Source of the DNA: Rhodospirillaceae bacterium
GTDB lineage: Bacteria; Pseudomonadota; Alphaproteobacteria; UBA828
Direction of reading: 5' to 3'
Assembly (NCBI GenBank): GCA_028819955.1
Contig: JAPPKP010000139.1
Coordinates: forward strand, 1-13,015
Length of the DNA stretch: 13,015 nucleotides
Both the position numbers and the translations under genes were made by a program. A model generated the notes under the pieces. That model saw only the letters and a list, made by a program, of their open reading frames with translations. It searched no databases and had not been told where the DNA came from. Of this stretch, positions 7,737 to 13,015 are shown piece by piece (positions within the stretch are counted from its first letter, which is position 1; each line of letters opens with the position of its first letter).

Positions 7737-8389
7737 GAAAGCCACGTGCCATCCTGTTCGACTGGGATAACACGCTGGTCGAGAGCTGGGACATCATCCA
7801 CGAGAGCCTGCGGCTCACCTTTCGCAATTTGGGGCGCGAGCCTTGGACGTTCGAGCAGACCAAGGCCTGGGTGCGTCGCTCCATGCGGGACTCGTTCCCG
7901 GACCTCTTCGGGGCCGACGCCGCGCGGGCCGAGCAGTTGTTTTACCGGCATTATCGCGAGCATCACCTGCACCAGCTGACCCCGCTCGCCGGCGCCCAAA
8001 CAACCCTGGATGCGCTTTACGCCGATGGCCTCCCACTCGGGGTGGTCAGCAGCAAGCAAGGAGATCTGGTCCGGGAGGAATCGGCCCGGCTCGGCTGGGG
8101 AGGCTACTTCGGGCGCGTCGTCGGCGCCGAAGACGGGCTGGCGGACAAGCCCGCACCGGAGGCCGTGACACTGGCTCTCGAGGGCACCGGCATCTCGTCG
8201 GGCCCGGACGTGTGGTACGTGGGTGACACGGGCATCGACGTGACCTGCGCGCGGAATGCCGGCTGCACCGCCGTGATCGTCAGCGTCGACCCACCCCGCG
8301 ACGGCGACTTCCCGCGCGTACCGGATCATCAGGTCGCCGACCACGCAGAGCTACATGGCTTCTTGCGGGCGCACGGAATCGCCATATAG
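7733..8389 (+). CDS. HAD-superfamily hydrolase (phosphatase-like)
   Basis: This is a 218-residue HAD subfamily IA hydrolase with all four motifs. Motif I is FDWDNTL (nucleophile D10, acid/base D12), motif II is VVSSKQ (S106), motif III is ADKPAPE (K139), and motif IV is YVGDTGID (D165, D169). Between motifs I and II lies the helical cap expected for phosphoglycolate phosphatase-like enzymes (about residues 17-85). Motif I has Trp and Asn where phosphoglycolate phosphatases have the D-x-D-G-T-L form, so the substrate cannot be assigned; it is probably a small phosphorylated metabolite. The start was taken as GTG 7733, which overlaps the transaminase stop as GTGA; an in-frame TTG at 7709 would add eight residues. 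The close coupling makes this gene part of the ntrYX-trkA-dat unit. Similar proteins are, from memory, found beside hfq in related alphaproteobacteria. Confidence 0.85.
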   Translation: MRKPRAILFDWDNTLVESWDIIHESLRLTFRNLGREPWTFEQTKAWVRRSMRDSFPDLFGADAARAEQLFYRHYREHHLHQLTPLAGAQTTLDALYADGLPLGVVSSKQGDLVREESARLGWGGYFGRVVGAEDGLADKPAPEAVTLALEGTGISSGPDVWYVGDTGIDVTCARNAGCTAVIVSVDPPRDGDFPRVPDHQVADHAELHGFLRAHGIAI

Positions 8390-8390
8390 T
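8362..8390 (+). promoter_or_regulatory. Candidate hfq promoter inside the end of the HAD gene
   Basis: CTTGCG (8362-8367) and TATAGT (8385-8390) are 17 bp apart; alternatively TTGCGG with a 16-bp spacer. Transcription would start about 75 nt before the hfq ATG. The CTTG element and the CGCCATAT stretch around the -10 also resemble heat-shock sigma (RpoH) promoters, which precede hfq in some bacteria. The 80 nt between the genes gives no better promoter. It is based on pattern only. Confidence 0.35.
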
Positions 8391-8469
8391 CAACAATGGC
8401 ACGCTTGCATAGGTGTGTGTCGGGCGCCCGGCCCCTGGCAGGCGGGGGCAGGCAAGGATAGAGGAACAC

Positions 8470-8730
8470 ATGACTGCCAAGGGGTCCCACAGTCTCCAGG
8501 ACGTCTTCCTCAATCACGTGCGCAAGGGAAAAATGCCGGTCACGATATTTCTCGTGAACGGAGTCAAGCTCCAGGGAATCATCACCTGGTTCGATAATTT
8601 CTGTGTCCTGCTCAAACGCGACGATCATTCGCAGCTTGTCTACAAGCATGCGATATCGACGGTTATGCCGGTTCAGCCGATACAGCTGTTCGATCAGGGA
8701 ACCGACCCGGCAGAGGAGGACGATACGTAA
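8470..8730 (+). CDS. hfq: Hfq RNA chaperone
   Basis: This 86-residue Sm-like protein forms hexamers that pair small RNAs with mRNAs and influence RNA stability. The proximal RNA face is visible in SLQDVFLN (Q10, D11) and in YKHAISTV (Y58, K59, H60, matching the Y-K-H signature of enteric Hfq). FDNF (41-44) is the Sm1/Sm2 region, and VNGVKLQG (29-36) belongs to the distal, A-rich-RNA face. The rim patch is R18-K19-x-K21. The C-terminal tail is short and acidic (AEEDDT), as is common in alphaproteobacteria, unlike the long tail of the E. coli protein. Start ATG 8470 has AGAGGA 4-9 nt before it; an in-frame upstream start is not needed. The hflX GTG follows the TAA directly, so the two are cotranscribed, the classic hfq-hflX pair. 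Confidence 0.97.
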   Translation: MTAKGSHSLQDVFLNHVRKGKMPVTIFLVNGVKLQGIITWFDNFCVLLKRDDHSQLVYKHAISTVMPVQPIQLFDQGTDPAEEDDT

Positions 8731-10101
8731 GTGGCGGGCGTAAGCGTCCCACGCGACGTCAATTCGCCACCGCGCACCTGCGTCTTGCATCCGGCGCTGG
8801 CTCGCTCGCCGGCGGCCGGGCACGCGTGCGAACGCGTCCGGGAGCCGGAGAGCCGCCTCACCGAGGCGGTGAGCCTCGCCCGCGCCATCGACCTCGACGT
8901 CGTTGAGGCCGACGTCGTGCCCGTGCAGAGGCCGCGGCCTGCGACCCTCTTCGGCCCCGGACGGTTGGACGCGGTGGCCGAGACGGTTTCGGCCCACGAG
9001 TTGGGCCTGGTCGTGGTGGACGGCGCTCTGACTCCGGTGCAGCAGCGCAATCTCGAACGCGCCTGGCACTGCAAGGTAATCGACCGCACCGCGCTCATCC
9101 TCGAAATTTTTGCGGCGCGGGCGCGCACCAGAGAAGGCCGACTCCAGGTCGAGCTCGCCGCCCTCCGCTATCAGCGGAGCCGCCTGGTGCGATCCTGGAC
9201 CCACCTGGAGCGCCAGCGCGGCGGCTTCGGCTTCGTGGGCGGGCCGGGCGAGACGCAGATCGAGGCCGACCGGCGCCAAATTCGCGTCCGCATCGGCCGG
9301 CTGGAGCGTGCGCTCGACGGGGTGAGGCGCACTCGCGGCCTGCATCGCGCCGCCCGCCAGCGCGTCCCCTATCCCGTGATCGCCCTGGTCGGCTACACGA
9401 ACGCCGGCAAGACGACGCTCTTCAACCGCCTCACCGGGGCAGGGGCGATCGCGCGCGACCAGCTCTTCGCGACCCTCGATCCCACCATGCGCGCGGTCGT
9501 GCTGCCGTCGGGCCAGCGCGTCATCCTGTCCGACACCGTGGGCTTCGTCTCCGATCTTCCGCACGACCTGGTGGCGGCATTCCGCGCGACCCTGGAGGAG
9601 GTGGTCGCCGCCGACCTCATCGTGCATGTCCGTGATTGCGCCCATGCGGACAGCGCGGAGCAGCGCACCGACGTGCTCCGGGTGTTGACGGAGCTCGGGC
9701 TCGAAGACCGTCTCGGGCCCGGCGTCGTCGAGGTGCTCAACAAGCTCGACCTGCTTGACGCGCGCCAGCGCGCCTGCCTCGCGGAGCGGGGGAGGGAAGG
9801 GGGCAACGGCGTCAACGGCCACCTCGATCACCCGAGCGTCGTCGCCGCCTCGGCGCTCACGGGCGACGGAATCGACGATCTGGTCGAGGCCATCAACGCC
9901 CGGCTCACGGCGGCGCGACGCATCGTGGAGGTGCGGGTGCCCTATGCCGACGGCGCGACTCTGGCCTGGCTCTACCGCCACGGCGAGGTCCTGGAGCACG
10001 CCGACGACGATGGCGAGGCCCGCCTCAGGGTCGGCCTCACCCCGGCGGATGCCGGCCGATTGCAGCAGCGCCCCGGCGTCTCGCTCGCCGCCGCCCGTTG
10101 A
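8731..10101 (+). CDS. hflX: HflX, ribosome-associated GTPase
   Basis: This 456-residue GTPase binds the 50S subunit and in known cases splits stalled or heat-damaged ribosomes. The N-terminal HflX domain (about 40-210) includes LFGPGRLDAV (73-82) and the glycine-rich linker GGFGFVGGPGETQIEADRR (164-182), a family hallmark. The G domain has G1 GYTNAGKTT (221-229), a switch region DQLFATLDPTMR (243-254), G3 DTVG (268-271), G4 NKLD (337-340) and a G5-like ASAL (373-376). The last 55 residues form the C-terminal domain typical of the longer HflX proteins. The start is GTG immediately after the hfq stop; AGGAGG (8714-8719) inside the end of hfq stands 11 nt before it, a strong though slightly distant Shine-Dalgarno sequence, so translation is probably coupled to hfq. 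Its GC content appears higher than in ntrY or hfq. Confidence 0.96.
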   Translation: MAGVSVPRDVNSPPRTCVLHPALARSPAAGHACERVREPESRLTEAVSLARAIDLDVVEADVVPVQRPRPATLFGPGRLDAVAETVSAHELGLVVVDGALTPVQQRNLERAWHCKVIDRTALILEIFAARARTREGRLQVELAALRYQRSRLVRSWTHLERQRGGFGFVGGPGETQIEADRRQIRVRIGRLERALDGVRRTRGLHRAARQRVPYPVIALVGYTNAGKTTLFNRLTGAGAIARDQLFATLDPTMRAVVLPSGQRVILSDTVGFVSDLPHDLVAAFRATLEEVVAADLIVHVRDCAHADSAEQRTDVLRVLTELGLEDRLGPGVVEVLNKLDLLDARQRACLAERGREGGNGVNGHLDHPSVVAASALTGDGIDDLVEAINARLTAARRIVEVRVPYADGATLAWLYRHGEVLEHADDDGEARLRVGLTPADAGRLQQRPGVSLAAAR

Positions 10102-10371
10102 CCGATTGTCTCGGTCGCATTCGCTTCGCTTCATCCCTATTTTACAATGTGTATAATGGAAAGAACCACGCGTAATGGTCTGTAATAAATCGTTTTTGGT
10201 TATTGACTCCCGATGTGCATCCAGAGGGCAGAGACGAAGCCGCCAAGCCTCGCAAGCGCGCACCAGCCCGTCGAGATCACGGAAATTGAGCGAATTCGAG
10301 TGCGGAATAAACATAGAACGTATGCGAAACTCGCGCCGGAGCACACGAGCCGCCATCGGTCGGACTCGCTG
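10102..10371. other. Gene-free spacer with an AT-rich patch, upstream of the groES promoter
   Basis: No gene is supported between hflX and the groESL promoter; the short open frames here lack protein character and good ribosome binding sites. A weak stem GACCGA-N5-TCGGTC (10100-10116) overlaps the hflX stop but has no T-run. From about 10130 to 10210 the base content turns strikingly AT-rich compared with the surroundings and contains a perfect TATAAT (10152-10157) and a TTTTT run (10193-10197). These could mark an unrecognised promoter or small RNA, or just an AT-rich upstream region. Confidence 0.4.
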
Positions 10372-10400
10372 TTGACACCGCCACGCCGCCTCCCTATTAA
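10372..10400 (+). promoter_or_regulatory. groESL promoter
   Basis: TTGACA (10372-10377) and TATTAA (10395-10400) are separated by exactly 17 bp, a near-perfect vegetative promoter. Transcription should begin near 10407, just before the CIRCE operator. The -10 region also reads CCTATTAAG, close to the C-Y-T-A-T-N-T form of alphaproteobacterial RpoH promoters, and the -35 has the TTG of its CTTG element. Dual use by the heat-shock sigma factor is therefore possible but not shown. Confidence 0.8.
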
Positions 10401-10412
10401 GCCCATTGAGCG

Positions 10413-10439
10413 TTAGCACTCACCTCGCGAGAGCGCTAA
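10413..10439 (+). promoter_or_regulatory. CIRCE operator (HrcA binding site)
   Basis: The inverted repeat TTAGCACTC-N9-GAGCGCTAA matches the CIRCE consensus TTAGCACTC-N9-GAGTGCTAA with a single change in the right arm; the 9-nt spacer is exact. It lies at the expected start of the groESL transcript, where the HrcA repressor blocks transcription until heat or misfolded protein occupies the chaperonin. hrcA itself is not in the window. Confidence 0.95.
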
Positions 10440-10497
10440 CAGCAGCCGGGTGCGCAGCACTCGCAGTATTGGACATGGTCACGTCTCGGAGGGCGGC

Positions 10498-10785
10498 ATG
10501 AACATCAAGCCTTTGCACGATCGCGTGCTGGTGCGGCGGATCGAGCAGGATCAGAAGACGGCGGGCGGCATCATCATTCCCGACACCGCCCAGGAGAAAC
10601 CCCAGGAAGGCGAGGTCGTCGCCGCTGGCCCGGGCGGGCGCGGGGAGGACGGCAAGCTTACTCCCCTCGACGTCAAGGCGGGCGACCGCATTCTGTTCGG
10701 CAAGTGGTCGGGCACCGAGGTCAAGGTCGACGGCGAGGAGCTGTTGATCATGAAGGAGTCCGACATCATGGGCGTGATCGAGTAG
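10498..10785 (+). CDS. groES: GroES co-chaperonin (Cpn10)
   Basis: This 95-residue protein forms the seven-membered lid of the GroEL folding chamber. It opens [16 protein letters not shown], the standard Cpn10 start. The mobile loop (about residues 16-33) carries the GroEL-contacting hydrophobic triplet I25-I26-I27 in [15 protein letters not shown]. The roof and barrel strands, with VVAAGPGGR (40-48) and the closing [21 protein letters not shown], are all present. The length is typical. GGAGGG (10488-10493) is a strong Shine-Dalgarno sequence 4 nt before the ATG; an in-frame upstream GTG-type extension is not credible. groEL follows after 45 nt on the same transcript, driven by the promoter and CIRCE element upstream. 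Confidence 0.97.
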   Translation: MNIKPLHDRVLVRRIEQDQKTAGGIIIPDTAQEKPQEGEVVAAGPGGRGEDGKLTPLDVKAGDRILFGKWSGTEVKVDGEELLIMKESDIMGVIE

Positions 10786-10830
10786 ATCGCCACTTTCTCG
10801 CGTTAGGCATCCAATCTGGAGCGATCGGCG

Positions 10831-12516
10831 ATGGCCAAGAAGCAAATCCATCAAGCCGAGGAGGCCCGCGCACGCCTTCTCGAAGGTGTCGATATCCTTA
10901 CCGACGCCGTTTCGGTCACCCTCGGCCCCAAGGGCCGGACCGTGGTCTATCAGACGGCGGGTGGCGACGGGCGCATCACCAAGGACGGCGTGACCGTCGC
11001 AAAGGAAATCGAGCTCGAGGACCGGATGCAGGACATCGGCGCCCGGCTCGTCCGCGAGGCCGCGAAGCACACCGAGAAGTCGGCCGGCGACGGCACCACG
11101 ACCGCCACCGTTCTCGCCCGTGCGCTGGTGCAGGAAGGCGCCAAGGCGATTGCCGCGGGCATGAACCCGATGGACGTGCGCCGCGGCATCAACCTCGCCG
11201 TCGGCGCCGTGGTCGAGGAGATCGGCAAGCGCTCCAGGCGGGTGAAGACCCGCGATGAGATCACGCAGGTGGCGACCGTCGCCGCCAACAACGACCCGCT
11301 GGTGGGCGACATGATCTCGCAGGCCATGGAAGAGGTGGGCGAGCGCGGCGTCATCACCATCGAGGAGGCGGCCGGCATCGAGACCGAGCTCGACGTGGTC
11401 GAAGGCATGAATTTCGACAAGGGCTACGTCTCGCCCTACTTCGTGACCAACGCCGAGCGCATGACGGTCGAGCTCGACGATGCCTACGTCCTGGTGCACC
11501 AGGCCAAGCTCACCAGCATGCAGGGGCTGCTGCCGGTGCTGGACAAGGTGGGTCAGACCGGCAAGCCGCTCGTCATCGTCGCCGAGGACGTGGAGGGCGA
11601 GGCGCTGGCCACTCTGGTGGTCAACCGGCTGCGCGGCGGCCTTAAGGCGGCGGCGGCCAAGGCGCCGGCTTTCGGCGACCGCCGCAAGGCCATGCTCGAG
11701 GACATCGCCATCCTCACCGGCGGCGCGGTGATCAACGAGGAGAGCGGCATCAAGCTGGAGAATGTCGGGCTCGATCAGCTGGGCACCGCCAAGCGGGTCG
11801 AGATGAGCAAGGACGAGACCGTGATCGTCGGCGGCGGCGGCACCAAGAAGGCCATCAACGAGCGCTGCCAGCAGCTCCGCATGCAGATCGAGACCACCGA
11901 TTCCGAGTACGACCAGGAGCGCTTCGAGGAGCGGCTCGCCAAGCTGGTGGGCGGCGTCGCCATCCTCAGGGTCGGCGGCAACACCGAGATCGAGGTCAAG
12001 GAGAAGAAGGAGCTGGTGGAGGACGCCATGCGCGCCACGCGCGCTGCGGTGGAGGAGGGCGTCGTCGCCGGCGGCGGCGTAGCCCTGCTCGCGGCTTCGC
12101 GCAAGCTCGACAAGCTGCAGGGCGCCAATTCCGACCAGGACCGCGGCATCGCCATCGTGCGCAAGGCAATCCGCTCGCCCGCGCGCCATATCGCGCAGAA
12201 CGCCGGCGCGGACGGCTCCCTCGTGGTCGGCACGCTGCTCGACAAGCGCGGCGCGACCCAGGGCTACGACGCGCAGGAGAACCGCTATTGCGACATGATC
12301 GAGGCCGGCATCCTGGATCCGGCGAAGGTCGTGCGCACGGCGCTTCAGGACGCCGCCTCCATCGCCGGCCAGCTGATCGTGACCGAGGCCGGCATCGTGG
12401 AGATCCCCGAGAAGGCGCCGCCGATGCCTCCGGGCGGCGGCGGCATGCCCGGCATGGGTGGCATGGGCGGAATGGGCGACATGGGGATGGGCGGCATGGG
12501 TGGCATGGGCATGTAA
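10831..12516 (+). CDS. groEL: GroEL chaperonin (Cpn60)
   Basis: This 561-residue subunit of the 14-mer chaperonin folds proteins with ATP and GroES. ATP-site residues fall at the same numbers as in E. coli GroEL: D52 (TKDGVTV), D87 ([12 protein letters not shown]) and D398 (VEDAM). The apical substrate- and GroES-binding residues Y199, Y203, F204, L234, L237, L259, V263 and V264 are also conserved at those numbers. The equatorial, intermediate and apical domains are complete, so the gene is intact. Oddities are T37 where most have Asn (PKGRTVV), [10 protein letters not shown] in place of the common GAPRITKDG, EKSAGDG before the nucleotide loop, and a 28-residue tail (534-561) of GGM-like repeats that is longer than usual. 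These suggest a diverged paralogue, possibly a second chaperonin copy. GGAG (10818-10821) precedes the ATG by 9 nt. Confidence 0.97.
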   Translation: MAKKQIHQAEEARARLLEGVDILTDAVSVTLGPKGRTVVYQTAGGDGRITKDGVTVAKEIELEDRMQDIGARLVREAAKHTEKSAGDGTTTATVLARALVQEGAKAIAAGMNPMDVRRGINLAVGAVVEEIGKRSRRVKTRDEITQVATVAANNDPLVGDMISQAMEEVGERGVITIEEAAGIETELDVVEGMNFDKGYVSPYFVTNAERMTVELDDAYVLVHQAKLTSMQGLLPVLDKVGQTGKPLVIVAEDVEGEALATLVVNRLRGGLKAAAAKAPAFGDRRKAMLEDIAILTGGAVINEESGIKLENVGLDQLGTAKRVEMSKDETVIVGGGGTKKAINERCQQLRMQIETTDSEYDQERFEERLAKLVGGVAILRVGGNTEIEVKEKKELVEDAMRATRAAVEEGVVAGGGVALLAASRKLDKLQGANSDQDRGIAIVRKAIRSPARHIAQNAGADGSLVVGTLLDKRGATQGYDAQENRYCDMIEAGILDPAKVVRTALQDAASIAGQLIVTEAGIVEIPEKAPPMPPGGGGMPGMGGMGGMGDMGMGGMGGMGM

Positions 12517-12546
12517 GCCCGCACCGTCCAACGCGCAGAGACGGGG

Positions 12547-12574
12547 AGGGGGCCGCACGGCCCCCTTCTTCTTT
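12547..12574 (+). terminator. Intrinsic terminator of groESL
   Basis: AGGGGGCC (12547-12554), a GCAC loop and GGCCCCCT (12559-12566) form a perfect 8-bp GC-rich stem, followed by TTCTTCTTT (12566-12574). It lies 30 nt past the groEL stop, as expected for the end of the groESL transcript. Confidence 0.9.
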
Positions 12575-12640
12575 GCGAGCGTCCTGCTCGCCGATTTCCC
12601 CTGCCGAGGCGCGTGGGTCAGCGGATCGGTATTCTTGTCC

Positions 12641-12770
12641 GGGATTCGCTGGGATTCGCCGGGATTAACTGGGATTCGCCGGGATTAACTGGGATTCGCC
12701 GGGATTAACTGGGATTCGCTGGGATTAAGCGGGATTCACCGGGATTGACTGGGATTAAGCGGGATCGGTG
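12641..12770 (+). repeat. 10-bp tandem repeat array (GGGATTNNNN)
   Basis: Twelve consecutive 10-bp units begin GGGATT (12641-12760), and a thirteenth is degenerate (GGGATCGGTG). The last four bases vary in order: CGCT, CGCC, AACT, CGCC, AACT, CGCC, AACT, CGCT, AAGC, CACC, GACT, AAGC. From 12651 to 12710 the 20-bp pair GGGATTCGCCGGGATTAACT is repeated exactly three times, so the array grew by doubled units in its first half and has drifted in the second. No indels break the 10-bp phase. GGG tracts recur every 10 bp with 7-nt gaps. It starts 66 nt after the groESL terminator and is probably intergenic. Confidence 0.95.
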
Positions 12771-13015
12771 AGATGCCCCGCGTGCCCGGACGACGCGACC
12801 GCGCCCTGCCCGGCAGCAGATGAGGAGCCTGGCCCTGACCGGGACCGGGCTGCGCAGCAGCCCGGACGGCGCGACTGCGCCGCGCGCGCGTAAGCCAAGC
12901 GAGCGTCGCGCGGGCACGCGTGCGGAATCAAAGAGCGAGTGCCCGGCGCCTGAGGGAAATGAACAAGTCTCAGTAGAAGTCGGAGAGGGCCGCCCAGGTG
13001 CTGCCGAGTCCCCCC
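12771..13015. other. Gene-free GC-rich right end with hairpin and diverged direct repeat
   Basis: No coding region is supported in the last 245 bases. A perfect 9-bp hairpin CCGGGCTGC-GCA-GCAGCCCGG lies at 12845-12865, without a T-run. A 21-nt stretch starting CCCGGACGACGCGACC at 12785 recurs at 12861 with two differences (19 of 21 identical), 76 bp apart. The only candidate open frame on the minus strand is low-complexity and Arg-rich, and runs into the repeat array. It may be decayed or regulatory DNA. Confidence 0.5.

Noticed and set aside
6561..7745. A 394-codon minus-strand open frame opposite the end of trkA and dat
   Set aside because: No protein motifs are visible and both plus-strand genes are certain, so it is a shadow frame.
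10100..10116. An intrinsic terminator after hflX (GACCGA-N5-TCGGTC)
   Set aside because: The stem is only 6 bp, overlaps the stop codon and is not followed by a T-run.
8329..10419. A 696-codon open frame on the minus strand opposite hfq and hflX
   Set aside because: It is Arg/His-rich with no recognisable domain and lies opposite two well-identified genes; long antisense frames are expected in GC-rich DNA.
10420..12558. A 712-codon open frame on the minus strand opposite groES-groEL
   Set aside because: It mirrors groEL codon structure (His/Ala/Leu/Asp-rich, low complexity) and reads through the terminator and CIRCE region; no family is recognisable.
12641..12770. A CRISPR array
   Set aside because: The units are 10 bp with 4 variable bases and no spacers of 25-40 bp; no cas genes are present.

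Overview
The window is GC-rich, densely packed bacterial DNA. Protein content and gene order point to an alphaproteobacterium, most like the Rhodospirillales in its arrangement (ntrY-ntrX-trkA-dat-HAD-hfq-hflX). This lineage call rests on remembered gene order and protein character, because no search could be run.

Left edge (1-953): on the minus strand, a small AtzG/GatC-like accessory subunit is followed after 1 nt by an amidase-signature enzyme. The amidase stops after 143 codons, before its Ser-Ser-Lys catalytic core is complete, so it is broken. A 271-bp divergent gap holds a perfect CTGTATACAG palindrome over a possible minus-strand promoter. Facing right are a SnoaL/NTF2-like protein (954-1358) and a small single-domain cupin (1381-1725).

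Central block (1759-8389): the NtrY/NtrX two-component pair (membrane sensor kinase and AAA+ response regulator), the potassium-uptake regulator TrkA, a D-amino-acid transaminase and a HAD phosphatase. All lie on the plus strand with spacings of -4 to +12 nt and look like one transcription unit. ntrB/ntrC, which often precede ntrY in this group, are not present; the SnoaL and cupin genes occupy that place.

RNA and stress block (8362-12574): Hfq, with a possible own promoter inside the end of the HAD gene, abuts HflX with no spacer. After a 396-bp gap comes groES-groEL, with a near-consensus promoter (TTGACA-N17-TATTAA), a CIRCE operator for HrcA and a strong intrinsic terminator. The genes join nitrogen/redox signalling, ion transport, D-amino-acid metabolism, RNA chaperoning, ribosome rescue and protein folding.

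Right edge (12575-13015): no gene is supported. This stretch holds the most unusual structure of the window, a 10-bp tandem repeat array (GGGATTNNNN, 12 units) with a 20-bp higher-order period. Its G-tracts are spaced exactly as the standard G-quadruplex rule allows. A GC-rich segment with a 9-bp hairpin and a diverged direct repeat follows. No new multi-gene system was recognised; most of the window is conserved housekeeping DNA.
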